Part shown: one piece after another, positions 8,715 to 18,092 of the stretch
Numbering within the stretch: the first letter of the stretch is position 1
Layout of the letters: every line of letters starts with the position of its first letter
NCBI RefSeq assembly: GCF_027531815.1
Contig: NZ_JAPZSK010000005.1
Span: 62,001-126,000, forward strand
Direction of reading: 5' to 3'
Length of the DNA: 64,000 bases
Source of the DNA: Gemmatimonas sp.
Lineage (GTDB): Bacteria > Gemmatimonadota > Gemmatimonadetes > Gemmatimonadales > Gemmatimonadaceae
Notes under the pieces: model-generated
What the model was told of the DNA's origin: nothing
Database searches by the model: none
The model's input: the letters and a program-made list of their open reading frames with translations, nothing else
Translations under genes and position numbers: made by a program

Positions 8715-9829
8715 TCACGACGCACCTGAAGTCCCTCGCCCTGCTCGCAGCCGCCTGCATCTTCGGGCTCTTCTCCGGCGTGGCGTCGGCACAAACCACA
8801 CAGCCACTGCCCGCCGCAACGAAGACCGAGTACGTGATGCTGGTCATCACCGACGGCCTGCGCTGGCAGGAAGTGTACCGCGGCGCCGACTCGACCCTCA
8901 TGCGACGCAAGTACGTGAACGACACCACGGCGCTCAAGCGCGACTTCTGGCGTGACACGCCGCGGGCGCGACGCGAAACGCTGCTGCCGTTTCTGTGGGG
9001 CACCGTGGCGAAGCAGGGACAGCTCTTCGGTGACAGCGCCAGTGGGAGCGTCGCACAGATCGTGAATCGGTTCCGGTTCTCGTATCCCGGATACAGCGAA
9101 ACCTTCACCGGCTTCGTGGACCCGCGCATCGACAGCAACGGCTATCCGCCCAATCCCAATACCACCGTCTTCGAGTGGCTCAACCGCGACCCGGCGCTCA
9201 AGGGGCAGGTGGTGGCGCACGCCACATGGAACGCGTTCCGGCGCATCATCAACACCGAGCGCAGCGGTGTGCCGGTTCATGACGGATGGGATCGCGGCGC
9301 ACCGCCACGAGGCGACTCGGTGTCCACCTTGCTGCAGGCGCTCTACCGTACGCACACGCAGCTCTGGCCCGACGTGGCCCTCGACGCGCCCATGCATCAG
9401 GCCACGCTCGTCACCATGGCGCGGGGCCTGCCCAAGGTGCTCTTCGTGGGCTACGGCGAAACCGACGAGTACGCGCACAGCGGGCGCTACGACATGTACC
9501 TGCGCAGTGCGCAGCAGGTAGACCGCTTCCTCGCCGAGCTGTGGGCCACCGTGCAACGGGATCCGCGCACCCGCGACAAGGTGACGCTGCTCGTGACCAC
9601 CGATCACGGCCGCGGCTGGGGCGCCGAGTGGAGCGATCACGGCGAGAAGGTCGAAGGCGCGCAGTACATCTGGAGCGCCGTGATCGGCCCCGACACCCCG
9701 GCACTCGGTGTGCGTCGCGACACCCCCACCCAGCAGGCGCAGATGGCCGCCACCATGGCCGCGCTGCTGGGTCGTGACTGGCGCAAGGCCGAGCCGCGGG
9801 CGGCGCCGGCCTTGCCAGTGTTCCGCTGA
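8711..9829 (+). CDS. Exported alkaline-phosphatase-superfamily hydrolase
   Basis: The protein has 372 residues, with a signal peptide ending at ASAQ. Metal-binding motifs of the alkaline phosphatase / phosphodiesterase superfamily are visible: VITDGLRWQEV at the first strand, GETDEYAHSGRYDMY in the middle and TTDHGRG near the C-terminus. The usual Ser/Thr nucleophile is not obvious; the Thr in LWGTVAKQG is a candidate. The ATG at 8711 overlaps the DUF1028 stop (ATGA), indicating translational coupling. Phosphatase, phosphodiesterase and sulfatase activities cannot be told apart by eye. Confidence 0.75.
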   Translation: MITTHLKSLALLAAACIFGLFSGVASAQTTQPLPAATKTEYVMLVITDGLRWQEVYRGADSTLMRRKYVNDTTALKRDFWRDTPRARRETLLPFLWGTVAKQGQLFGDSASGSVAQIVNRFRFSYPGYSETFTGFVDPRIDSNGYPPNPNTTVFEWLNRDPALKGQVVAHATWNAFRRIINTERSGVPVHDGWDRGAPPRGDSVSTLLQALYRTHTQLWPDVALDAPMHQATLVTMARGLPKVLFVGYGETDEYAHSGRYDMYLRSAQQVDRFLAELWATVQRDPRTRDKVTLLVTTDHGRGWGAEWSDHGEKVEGAQYIWSAVIGPDTPALGVRRDTPTQQAQMAATMAALLGRDWRKAEPRAAPALPVFR

Positions 9830-9836
9830 TGGAAGC

Positions 9837-9850
9837 TCGGACGAGCTGTT
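9837..9850. terminator. Short hairpin in a 30-base convergent gap
   Basis: An AGCTCG / CGAGCT stem with a two-base loop lies in the 30-base gap between the phosphatase stop (9829) and the Asp-box gene stop (9860). It is too short to be convincing alone, but the location fits a bidirectional terminator. Confidence 0.35.
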
Positions 9851-9859
9851 CCTCGTTAC

Positions 9860-12800
9860 CTACGGCAGCTTCACACCCGCCGACTGGAGTGACGTTTCGA
9901 GCGTCGGCAGGCCGCTCGACTTCACCCGCGCCACCGCGGCCTGCTGCGCGGCCAGCTCCTTGCGCAACGTGGCCAGCAGCGTGCGCTGCGTGGCCGACAC
10001 GGCAAAGCTCGACCCGATCACGCCGTTGAGTGTGCCCAGGCGCCCCGAGAAGGACATGTCGGGGGCACCACTCGAGCCGCGATTTTCGTCTTCCATGTCG
10101 TCGGCTGGCGGTGCGGCGGCGCGCGCCGCCAGCTGCGCGGCGCGGCCGGCCATCCCCGAGCCGATCTCTCGCGTGAACGTGGCGAGCGTCTTCTCCACGG
10201 CGGCCAGCTGTGCGCGCAGCGCCGACGTGAGCTTGCCGCTGTCGGCGCTCGCGGCGGTCTTCACGCCGTTGAACTGACGCACCACGCTGTCGGCGCTGCT
10301 CTGCGCGTCGGTGACCTGCCGCTGGAACTTCACCACCTCCAGCCGGAAGGCGTCGAGCTGCTGCAGCTGTGCCACCGACATGGTCTGCTCAGGATCGGGG
10401 AGCAGCGTGATGCGACTCGTCAGCACCGTGGGGGCGCCGCTGGCAGGGGTAAGCACGAGGCGCGCTGTGTAGCTGCCCGGTGGTGCCGCGTACGTGCGTG
10501 CGCCGCCACCGAAACCACCACCAAACCCACCGAAGCCGCCGCCCTGCCCGCGCGCCGGGGCCGACGCGCCGGACACACTACCCGTGAGCGGTGCGCCCAC
10601 GCGCATGTCCCACACCGGGCGATACAGCCCAGGCTTGCTCTCGGCCGGCAGTTCACGAATCACGCGCCCCGAGGCGTCCACGATCTCGAGCTTCGCCCGC
10701 GTGCCGTCGGCCACGCCATTCACCAGATAGGCGAGCCGCACCCCATGCTCCGGGTTCTGCCCCTCGAAGCCGGTGGAGCCCATCCCGGAGATGCGGCTGC
10801 CGTTGGGCTGGTAGGCAATCTCGGCGCGGGTGGGAAAAAGATAGGTCGACTCGGCGCGCTTGGCCGCCGCGAGATGCTCGAGCGGCGCGAGATCGTCGAG
10901 GATGTACACCCCGCGCCCGTGCGTGCCCACCACGAGATCGTTCCACCGCTCCTGGATGGCCAGATCCCACACCGGCACCCCGGCGGGCATGCCGCTCTGC
11001 AGTGGCGTCCACGTGGCGCCACCGTCGACCGTGAAGAAGACGCCGAACTCGGTGCCCACGAACAGCAGGCTGGCGGCACGGTGATGCTCGCGCAGCACCT
11101 GCACCGGTCCCAGCGCCGGCAAGTTGCCGGTAATGCTCGTCCAGGTGCGCCCGTAGTCGGTGCTCCGGTACACGTACGGCTTCATGTCGTTGCTGCGGTG
11201 CCCGTCGAAGGTGGCGTACACCGTGCCCTCGGCATGACGCGACAGCTGCACGCCGCTCACGTACGTGGTATCGGGCACTCCGGGAAAGCTCGTCACGCGC
11301 GTCCACGTGCGCCCGTCGTTCTGCGTGACCGCCACGACGCCATCATCGGTGCCCACCGCGAGCACACCGGAACGGCGCGGCGATTCGCTCATCGCGCTGA
11401 TGTTGCCGAACGCCGCCGTGCCCTCGTGCAATCCCAGCGCATCGCGCGAGGGGACCGCGCCGCGCATGGGCAGCTGATTGCGGTTGATGTTGCGCGTGAG
11501 ATCGGGGCTGATCGTCTTCCACGCATCGCCGCGATCGGTGCTCTTGAACACATGATTGGCGGCGAAGTACACCGTGCCCCCCGTGTGCCGTGACGGCACG
11601 ATGGGCGCGCTCCAGTTGTAGCGGTGACGCTCCCCTTCGGGCTGCGGTGGCTTGATTCCCTTGGTCTGCCCCGTCTTGGCGTGGTAGCGCACGATGCCGC
11701 CGTTCTGCGACTCCGCATACACGACCGTGGGGTCGAAGACATCGGTTACATTGAAGAAGCCGTCGCCGCCCGCCATGCGCGACCAGTCGGCGTTGGTGGG
11801 ACCGAAGCCGTTGCGCGTGCGATTGGGGCCGCCCCACGTCTGGTTGTCCTGCAGCCCGCCATACACGTGATAGAAGGGCCATTGGTCGTCCACGCTGAGC
11901 GCGTAGAACTGCGCGCCCACGATGTTCTCGACGTTGTACCAGCTCTTGCCGCGATCGTAGGTAATGTCCACGCCGCCGTCGTTCCCCATCACGTGATGAT
12001 CGGGGTCCTCGGGGTTGATCCAGAGCGCATGATGATCGCTGTGCACGCCGCCCCCCGCCGCGTACGGACGCCAGGTCTTGCCGCCGTCGTACGATTCGGT
12101 GCTGCCCACGTTGAGGCGCACCACATGTTCGGCGTCGGTGGGGTCACAGCGCACCTGCGAGTAGTACCAGGCGGTGCCGTTGCTGCGGTCGGTCTGACGC
12201 CAGGTGGCGCCGGCGTCGTCGCTGCGGTAGAGCCCGTTGGCCGTCCCCTTCGCGTGCACACTCGCGTACACCGTGTTGGGACGCGAGCGGCACACCGCGA
12301 GGCCAATGCGCCCCGCGTCGCCCTCGGGGAGTCCCTTGGTGAGACGCGTCCACGTCTTGCCGGCGTCGGTGGTCTTCCAGATGCCGCTTTCGGGCCCGCT
12401 GGGCAGGAAGCCGTAGGCGCGACGCTCACGCTGGTACGACGCCGCGTACAGCACGTCGGGATTGGCGGGATCCATGATCACCTCGGTGAACCCCGTGTGT
12501 TCGGAGAGCGCCTTGGTGTTCGTCCACGTCGTGCCGCCATCGACCGTCTTGAAGAGGCCGCGTTCGCCCCCTGGTCCCCACAGCGGCCCCATGGCTGCCA
12601 CGTACACCACATCGGGGTCGCGCGGATCGATCACGATGCGGCCAATGTGCTGCGACTTGGGCAGCATGGGCTTCGACCACGTCTTGCCGCCGTCGGTGCT
12701 CTTGAACACGCCGATGCCCCACGACGAGCTGCGCATGTTGTTCGCCTCGCCGCTCCCCACCCACACCACGTCACCGTTGGAGGGTGCCACCGCCACCGCC

Positions 12801-13141
12801 CCGATGCTCCCCACCCCGATGGAGTCGGAAACAGGTGCCCAGGTGAGTCCGGCGTTGCTGCTCTTCCAGATGCCGCCCGTCGCCACCGCCACATACAGCG
12901 TGGTGCCCAGCCGTCCACCGCGCACGGCGCGCGGCGCCTCGACCACGGCGATATCGGTGATGCGCCCACTCATGGAAGCGGGACCGATGTTGCGGAAGCG
13001 CAGCGCGCGCACGAGTGACGCGTCGCCGGCGTTGGTGCCGGCGGCGGTCTGCGCGACCAGCAATGACGGGGCCAGCAACAGACCGGCGGTGGCCAGCGCG
13101 AACGCACGGCCGCGGCCGGCGCGCGAGAGGGAGTGAGGCAT
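9860..13141 (-). CDS. Secreted Asp-box (VPS10/BNR) beta-propeller protein
   Basis: The protein has 1093 residues with a signal peptide ending at LLVAQ, which selects the ATG at 13141. At least ten Asp-box repeats of the S-x-D-x-G-x-T-W type are spread over residues 50-700 (for example KSTDGGKTW, KTVDGGTTW, RSTDYGRTW, FTVDGGATW), giving one or two beta-propellers as in sortilin-like and sialidase-like proteins. A Gly-rich linker (GQGGGFGGFGGGFGGG, about residue 875) precedes a helical C-terminal region. Such giant proteins are typical of Gemmatimonadota and related phyla. The role is unknown; carbohydrate or peptide binding is plausible. No catalytic glycosidase residues were identified. Confidence 0.85.
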   Translation of the reverse strand: MPHSLSRAGRGRAFALATAGLLLAPSLLVAQTAAGTNAGDASLVRALRFRNIGPASMSGRITDIAVVEAPRAVRGGRLGTTLYVAVATGGIWKSSNAGLTWAPVSDSIGVGSIGAVAVAPSNGDVVWVGSGEANNMRSSSWGIGVFKSTDGGKTWSKPMLPKSQHIGRIVIDPRDPDVVYVAAMGPLWGPGGERGLFKTVDGGTTWTNTKALSEHTGFTEVIMDPANPDVLYAASYQRERRAYGFLPSGPESGIWKTTDAGKTWTRLTKGLPEGDAGRIGLAVCRSRPNTVYASVHAKGTANGLYRSDDAGATWRQTDRSNGTAWYYSQVRCDPTDAEHVVRLNVGSTESYDGGKTWRPYAAGGGVHSDHHALWINPEDPDHHVMGNDGGVDITYDRGKSWYNVENIVGAQFYALSVDDQWPFYHVYGGLQDNQTWGGPNRTRNGFGPTNADWSRMAGGDGFFNVTDVFDPTVVYAESQNGGIVRYHAKTGQTKGIKPPQPEGERHRYNWSAPIVPSRHTGGTVYFAANHVFKSTDRGDAWKTISPDLTRNINRNQLPMRGAVPSRDALGLHEGTAAFGNISAMSESPRRSGVLAVGTDDGVVAVTQNDGRTWTRVTSFPGVPDTTYVSGVQLSRHAEGTVYATFDGHRSNDMKPYVYRSTDYGRTWTSITGNLPALGPVQVLREHHRAASLLFVGTEFGVFFTVDGGATWTPLQSGMPAGVPVWDLAIQERWNDLVVGTHGRGVYILDDLAPLEHLAAAKRAESTYLFPTRAEIAYQPNGSRISGMGSTGFEGQNPEHGVRLAYLVNGVADGTRAKLEIVDASGRVIRELPAESKPGLYRPVWDMRVGAPLTGSVSGASAPARGQGGGFGGFGGGFGGGARTYAAPPGSYTARLVLTPASGAPTVLTSRITLLPDPEQTMSVAQLQQLDAFRLEVVKFQRQVTDAQSSADSVVRQFNGVKTAASADSGKLTSALRAQLAAVEKTLATFTREIGSGMAGRAAQLAARAAAPPADDMEDENRGSSGAPDMSFSGRLGTLNGVIGSSFAVSATQRTLLATLRKELAAQQAAVARVKSSGLPTLETSLQSAGVKLP

Positions 13142-13198
13142 GGCGGGAGGGCACAGGAGATGCCCGATCCACCGCGGACCGGGCCACCCCAAGTTTAC

Positions 13199-13218
13199 GC
13201 GGCGGACCGGACCGCCGC
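13199..13218. terminator. Hairpin after the minus-strand gene ending at 13241
   Basis: GCGGCGG and CCGCCGC pair around a six-base loop. Read leftwards it is followed by an A/T-containing stretch (GTAAACTT). It separates the unknown secreted protein gene from the Asp-box gene. Confidence 0.5.
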
Positions 13219-13240
13219 TGTCATGCCCGTACGCGCCCCG

Positions 13241-13837
13241 TCAGCGATGCCCGTGGTCGGCCATGGCCTCGCCGCGCGCCAACATGAGGTGATGCATCGT
13301 GTGATGATCGCCGCTCGCCAGCAGACCAATGAAGCCCAGGCCGCGGATGCGCACCGCGCCCGACTCGGCGTCACCGCTGCGCGCGGTGACCACCAGCCGC
13401 ACACCATCGGGAAGCTCGGTGCGCGCCATGCGTGGGCCGCCCATCATCTCCACCATGCCCGCGTGCGCTGCCGTCATGCGCTTGATGGCGGCAATCGTTT
13501 CGCCCGTACCACGCACGGTGAACACCGCCCCCCCGGCCACCGGGGCCGACGTTACGCGGCTCTGCAGCGTGACGAGATCCATGTCGCGCAGATGCAGCCG
13601 CAGTCGCTCGAGATTCACTTTCGACCAGTCGGTGGTCGGGTCGGCCTCCAGCAGTCGCACGATTTCGGCGATGGCGGCAAACGCCGCCTGACCCCCTTCG
13701 GTGGGAAGGGCGCGATCGGCGGCGCCCTGCGTATGCGCGAGCGCCTGGGCCGCGAGTGGAGTGGACGCCGCCAGCAACGCGGTAAGCGACAGCACACCCG
13801 CCGTGACGGCGGTGATACGAGCAGAGGTGGGGCGCAT
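13241..13837 (-). CDS. Secreted protein of unknown function
   Basis: The protein has 198 residues. The ATG at 13837 opens a clear signal peptide ending at LAAQA. The mature part has helical segments (ALPTEGGQAAFAAIAEIVRLL), WSKVNLERLRLHLRDMD, and a compact domain GGAVFTVRGTGETIAAIKRM. It ends with a His/Met-rich tail (GDHHTMHHLMLARGEAMADH) that could bind a metal. I do not recognise a named family. Its promoter region is shared head-to-head with the hydrolase gene at 14034. Confidence 0.65.
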   Translation of the reverse strand: MRPTSARITAVTAGVLSLTALLAASTPLAAQALAHTQGAADRALPTEGGQAAFAAIAEIVRLLEADPTTDWSKVNLERLRLHLRDMDLVTLQSRVTSAPVAGGAVFTVRGTGETIAAIKRMTAAHAGMVEMMGGPRMARTELPDGVRLVVTARSGDAESGAVRIRGLGFIGLLASGDHHTMHHLMLARGEAMADHGHR

Positions 13838-14033
13838 GGCAGACTGGGAAGCGAGGCAACGGTGGCTCGTGCAGACCGTGGAATCTGCCCCCAGAGGCCC
13901 CCGGCCACGAGTGGGGGAGGCGCTCGCCGCTCGCGACCAGCGAATGCCGGTCGGCGAGCGTAACCCGCATAGCCTGTGCACGGCCCCCCGGGCGCCGCGG
14001 CACGTTTCGCCCCACCCCGATCCAAAGCTGCCG

Positions 14034-15116
14034 ATGCCCAGTCTCCGCCCCTGGCTCTCCGCCTCGCTGCTCTGCGCCGCCACCGCCCTGCCGCTTCGTG
14101 CGCAGGACGACGCGCCATCGTCCCGGCGTCAGGTCGTCCCCATGGATTCGGCCCGCGCACGGCTGCTTTATGTGAGCAATCGCCCCGACGATCACCCCGT
14201 GGCCGATTACGAACGGGCCATGAGGAGCAAGGCCGCCACCGACAGCATCTTCGCGGCCCGCGCCAAGGGGGTGCTCAAGTTCTCCAAGGTCACCTACAAG
14301 AGTCAGGCGGGCGGCATGACCATCCCCGCCTATCTGTTCGAGCCGCTCACCCCCAAGGGGCCCCGGCAACACGCGGCGTTGGTGTGGGTCCACGGCGGCG
14401 TGCACGGCAACATGGACCAGAACTACTGGCCTTTCATCCGGGAGGCGGTGCAGCGCGGCTACGCCATCATCACCCCCGACTACCGCGGCAGCACCGGCTT
14501 TGGGAAGGAGCACCACAACGCCATCGACTACGGCGGCATGGAAGTGGACGATGTGGAATCGGCGGCCGATATGCTCAAGGCGCTCCCGTATGTGAACCCC
14601 GACCGCCTCGGCGTGATGGGGTGGAGCCACGGCGGCTACATCACGTCGCTGCTGCTCACGCGTGAGGCCGAGGGCTCCCCCTTCAAGGCCGGCGCGGCCA
14701 TCGTGCCCGTCACCAACCTGCTCTTCCGTCTGTCCTTCAAGGGCCCGTCGTACCAGCGCTCGTTCGCCACGCAGGCCGGTCTCAAGGGGCTCCCGTTCGA
14801 GAATCGGGCCGAGTACATCCGCCGGTCGCCGTACTATTGGGTGGACAGCCTCAAGTACCCGCTGCTGGTGCACGTGGCCACGAACGACGAGGACGTGAAT
14901 TTCGAGGAGGCGCGCCCGCTCGTGGACGCGCTCCAGGCGCGGCAGCCCACGCTGGCCGAGACGAAGGTGTATGTGAACCCGACCCCCGGCCCGACGAGCG
15001 TGGGGCATACGTTCAGCCGCCGCGTAAATCGGCAGACGCTGGAGCGGGAGGACTCGCCGGAGCAGATCGACTCGTGGAACCGGGTGTGGGCGTTCTTCGA
15101 GCGGACGCTCAAGTAG
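14034..15116 (+). CDS. Secreted S9-like alpha/beta-hydrolase without a beta-propeller
   Basis: The protein has 360 residues with a signal peptide ending at LRAQD, which selects the ATG at 14034. Catalytic features of the S9 / dienelactone-hydrolase-like group are HGGVHGNMD, the DYRGSTGFG strand, nucleophile elbow GWSHGGY, acid in TNDEDVNFEE and His in VGHTFSRR. The N-terminal propeller of full-length prolyl oligopeptidases is missing, so it may be an esterase or a small-peptide peptidase. Divergent from the unknown secreted protein gene. Confidence 0.85.
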   Translation: MPSLRPWLSASLLCAATALPLRAQDDAPSSRRQVVPMDSARARLLYVSNRPDDHPVADYERAMRSKAATDSIFAARAKGVLKFSKVTYKSQAGGMTIPAYLFEPLTPKGPRQHAALVWVHGGVHGNMDQNYWPFIREAVQRGYAIITPDYRGSTGFGKEHHNAIDYGGMEVDDVESAADMLKALPYVNPDRLGVMGWSHGGYITSLLLTREAEGSPFKAGAAIVPVTNLLFRLSFKGPSYQRSFATQAGLKGLPFENRAEYIRRSPYYWVDSLKYPLLVHVATNDEDVNFEEARPLVDALQARQPTLAETKVYVNPTPGPTSVGHTFSRRVNRQTLEREDSPEQIDSWNRVWAFFERTLK

Positions 15117-15164
15117 GGCGGTGCGGCGGGCGCTGCGGCGGGCGCTCGTGAGGGCTGGAGGATT

Positions 15165-15489
15165 AGGGGGCAGGGAGCAGGGGGCGGGAGGCAGGAAGCA
15201 GGGGAAGGGATTGTCGTTTACCTGACGAGACTCATGCCGTGCAACTCGCCATGCACAGCGCCCGGTGTGGGCGACTGACCGCAACCCCGTTCAGCGTCGG
15301 GGGTCGTGGGTAAAGCGTGCGGGGTGGTACCGCCCACACCCACGACTCTCAACCCTCGACTCCGAACCCTGAACGGGAATCGCCGTCAGTCGCCTGCGGG
15401 GCAGGTGGCCGGGAGCAGGACGCAGGAAGCAGGAAGCAGGGGGCGGGAAGCAGGAGGCAGGGGACCCTGCTCACTGCTCCCTGCCCCCT
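15165..15489. repeat. Nested inverted repeats filling the 427-base gap before the efflux operon
   Basis: A perfect 16-base pair of arms (AGGGGGCAGGGAGCAG at 15165-15180; its complement at 15474-15489) brackets the region, each flanked by purine-rich repeats of GGAAGCAGG/GGGAGCAGGGGGC type. Inside it, 15271-15393 folds as a second hairpin: GCGACTGACCGC with GCCGTCAGTCGC, CCCGTTCAG with CTGAACGGG, GGGTCGTGGGT with ACCCACGACTC, and an apex near GGTGGTACCGCC. The left half of that inner hairpin also occurs at 7876-7915. No gene is visible in this gap. Confidence 0.7.
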
Positions 15490-15508
15490 CACCCATCCCC
15501 TCCAACCC

Positions 15509-15550
15509 TTGCCCTGGATATACGCATTTAGTAATATGTGCATATGCGTA
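15509..15550 (+). promoter_or_regulatory. Promoter and ArsR-type operator of the efflux operon; leaderless start
   Basis: TTGCCC (15509-15514), a 17-base spacer and TAATAT (15532-15537) make a good sigma-70-type promoter. The -10 box ends six bases before the ATG at 15544 and there is no ribosome site, so the mRNA probably starts at or near the ATG. The spacer and -10 hold ATACGCA-N7-ATAT, which recurs in the arsR promoter (22558-22580). A TACGCAT / ATGCGTA dyad (15521-15527, 15544-15550) straddles the start. Confidence 0.55.
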
Positions 15551-16959
15551 CCCACCCAATCTCCTGGATCGCCGCCGCGTCGCTCGCCCTCCCCGGGCTG
15601 CTCGCGGCGCAGTCGCCCCTCCGCCTCGCTGACGCGCTGGCGGAGGCCGACCGCCGGGCCTTTGCCAACCGACAGGCCACGGCCCATGCCGCCAGCAGCC
15701 GCGCCCAGGCGGCGCTCCCTCTCAAGGGCATCCTCCCCTCGGCGCGGGTCGAGGGCGGATTCGTCCGCACCACCGACCCCATCGGCGCCTTCGGCACCAC
15801 GCTGCGTCAGCGTGCCGTCACGCCGGCCGCCTTCGACCCGGCCCGGCTCAACGACCCGGCGCCGGTGAACAACATGACCGGCGGTCTCGTGCTCGAGGTG
15901 CCGGTCTTCAACGCCGACGCCCTTACCGGCTGGCGCGCCGCCCGGTCGGCGGCCGATGCCCACGACGCCATGGCGGACTGGACCGCGGTGAACACCCGGG
16001 CGATGGTCGTGAAGGCCTACTACGGCGCCGTGCTGGCCGAAGAGAAGGTGGCCATGCTCACCCAGGCCAGGCGCGCCGCCGAGTCGGCCGTGAGGCAGGT
16101 GGAAAGCATGGTGCGCCAAGGGCTCGTGACCAAGGCCGACCAGCTGCAGGCCAGCGTGCGCGCCGGTGATATCGAATCACAGCTCCTGGCCGCCCGCAAC
16201 GACGCCATCACGGCCCGTCAGCAGCTGGCCATGCTACTGGGGCGTACCGACACGGCCCAGGTGGCATTGCCGACGTCGCTGCCCGGTGACTCCGTGGTTC
16301 GGGCCTTCGCCCGCAGCACGCCCATGGGCAGCGGTGAACGTCCTGCCGCGCTCACCCGCGACGACGTGCGCGCCGCCCAACTCGGCGCCCGCGCCGCCGC
16401 CGCCGATCGCCAGCGCGCCACGGCCACGCTGCTGCCGCGGGTCAACGGCTTCGCGCGCTACGACTACAACTCGCCAACTACGCTCTATGGCGGCCGGCCC
16501 AACTGGACGGTGGGGGTGATGGGCTCGTGGTCGCTCTTCGGCGGGGCCAGTGAACTGGCCGATGTGGCCGGTGCGTCGGCGCGCGCCCGCAGCGCCCGCG
16601 CGGGAGAGGAAGCGGCGCAGGTGAACGCCCGGGTAGAAACCGAGGCGGCTGCGCGTGGTGTGACCCTCGCCCTGCAGCGACTCGACCTGGCCACCATGGC
16701 CGCCGCACAGAGCCGCGAAGCGCACCGCCTGGTGGAGAAGCGCTACGCCGGTGGCCTGGCCACCGTGGCTGAACTGCTGGGCGCGGAGACGGCCGCCACC
16801 GGGGCCGCGCTGGCCGAGGCCGCCGCGCGCTACACGCTCATAGACGCACTGGCCCAGCATCGCCGCGCCATTGGCGCCGACCCCGGCGCCCTCGCGCAGC
16901 TCGATGGCCGGAACGCCGCTTCCACGAATGATGTCCGCAACGAGGACCCGACTCCATGA
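15544..16959 (+). CDS. TolC-family outer membrane efflux protein
   Basis: The protein has 471 residues with a signal peptide ending at LLAAQS. The start is set at the ATG at 15544, before the MRTHPISWI n-region. Two OEP repeats with long alpha-helices are visible: LRLADALAEADRRAFANRQ opens the first, and KAYYGAVLAEEKVAMLTQARRAAE and REAHRLVEKRYAGGLATVAELL are typical TolC helices. It would form the outer membrane channel for the pump encoded by the next two genes. Its stop overlaps the next ATG (ATGA). Confidence 0.9.
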   Translation: MRTHPISWIAAASLALPGLLAAQSPLRLADALAEADRRAFANRQATAHAASSRAQAALPLKGILPSARVEGGFVRTTDPIGAFGTTLRQRAVTPAAFDPARLNDPAPVNNMTGGLVLEVPVFNADALTGWRAARSAADAHDAMADWTAVNTRAMVVKAYYGAVLAEEKVAMLTQARRAAESAVRQVESMVRQGLVTKADQLQASVRAGDIESQLLAARNDAITARQQLAMLLGRTDTAQVALPTSLPGDSVVRAFARSTPMGSGERPAALTRDDVRAAQLGARAAAADRQRATATLLPRVNGFARYDYNSPTTLYGGRPNWTVGVMGSWSLFGGASELADVAGASARARSARAGEEAAQVNARVETEAAARGVTLALQRLDLATMAAAQSREAHRLVEKRYAGGLATVAELLGAETAATGAALAEAAARYTLIDALAQHRRAIGADPGALAQLDGRNAASTNDVRNEDPTP

Positions 16960-18092
16960 CGACGACGATGACCACGATCATTTCGCGCCGCCCGTCGGCG
17001 CTGCTGCTGACCGGACTTTCCCTGGGCGCCCTCGTGCTGGGGGCGTGCGGCGGATCGGAGAAGGCCGACGATTCGGCCAACGGCACACGGACACCGGCCG
17101 CCACGCCGCGCCTCGAGGGCACCACGCTCACGCTCTCCGACACCACCATTACGACGACCTTCGAGGCCAGCGGGGTGGCCGAGCCCATGCAGCAGGCCAT
17201 GGTGAGCACGAAGCTCATGGGCACGGTGACCGCGGTACGGGTGCACGAGGGTGATGCGGTGCGCGCCGGTCAGGTGCTGGTGGAGGTCGACGCCCGTGAT
17301 CTCACCGCCAAGGCGGCGCAGGTATCGGCGTCCATTGCCGACGCGGAGGCCATGCACAGGGAGGCGTCGGCGCACGCGGCGCGCTTCACGGCGCTCTACA
17401 ACGACAGTGCCGCCACCAGGGCGCAGTACGATGCCGCCATGACCGGGCTCGCCCGCGCCGAGGCGGGGCTGCGCGCCGCACGGGCCGGCGCCGGTGAACT
17501 CGATGCTGTACGCAGCTACGCCACCGTGCGCGCGCCGTTCAGTGGTATCGTGACCATGCGCCACGCCGATCCGGGCACCTTCGCCGCACCGGGCATGCCG
17601 CTGATCACGGTGCAGGATGCCTCGAGCCTGCGGCTCAGCGTGTCGGCCCCCACGGAAGCGGTGCGTGGCCTCACGCGCGGCGCCCGGCTGAACGCGACCA
17701 TCGATGGCCAGGCGGTCACGGCCACGGTGGAGGGCGTCGTGCCCGCCAACGCGGGCAATCTGTTCACGGTGAATGCCGTGGTGGCCAACCGTAGCGGCGC
17801 CCTGCGCGCCGGCAGCGCGGCCACGGTGGCGCTGCCCACCGGCACCACGAGCGGGCTGGTCGTGCCGGTGGCGGCGCTCGTGCGTGACGGCGATCTGGTG
17901 GGGGTGATCGTGCGCGCCAACGGGGTGGACGACCGCCGTTGGGTGCGCGTGGGCACCATCACCACCACGCACGCCGAGATCACCGGCGGGCTCAAGGCGG
18001 GTGAAGTCATCGTGATTCCGGCGGCGAGCAACGGGACGACGAATGGGGCGACGAATGGGTCAAGCTCCGCGTCGCCCAAGGCGGGCACATGA
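16956..18092 (+). CDS. RND efflux periplasmic adaptor (membrane fusion) lipoprotein
   Basis: The protein has 378 residues. A lipoprotein signal with lipobox LGAC anchors it. The order hairpin–lipoyl–beta-barrel is visible: VSTKLMGTVTAVRVHEGDAVRAGQVLVEVD (lipoyl half), a helical stretch of alternating AKAAQVSASIADAEA type, VRAPFSGIVTMRHADPGTFA (second lipoyl half), then LRLSVSAPTEAVRGL. It links the RND pump to TolC. ATGA overlaps on both sides couple its translation to both partners. The substrate is not evident; there is no metal-binding His/Met cluster as in CusB. Confidence 0.9.
   Translation: MTTTMTTIISRRPSALLLTGLSLGALVLGACGGSEKADDSANGTRTPAATPRLEGTTLTLSDTTITTTFEASGVAEPMQQAMVSTKLMGTVTAVRVHEGDAVRAGQVLVEVDARDLTAKAAQVSASIADAEAMHREASAHAARFTALYNDSAATRAQYDAAMTGLARAEAGLRAARAGAGELDAVRSYATVRAPFSGIVTMRHADPGTFAAPGMPLITVQDASSLRLSVSAPTEAVRGLTRGARLNATIDGQAVTATVEGVVPANAGNLFTVNAVVANRSGALRAGSAATVALPTGTTSGLVVPVAALVRDGDLVGVIVRANGVDDRRWVRVGTITTTHAEITGGLKAGEVIVIPAASNGTTNGATNGSSSASPKAGT

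Noticed and set aside
8711-9829. Sulfatase with a formylglycine site
   Set aside because: No C/S-x-P-x-R motif is present, so only the wider alkaline phosphatase superfamily is claimed.
9860-13192. Long open frames opposite the Asp-box, amidohydrolase, gyrA and flippase genes
   Set aside because: They are Arg/His/Gly-rich shadows typical of GC-rich antisense frames and have no motif or ribosome site.
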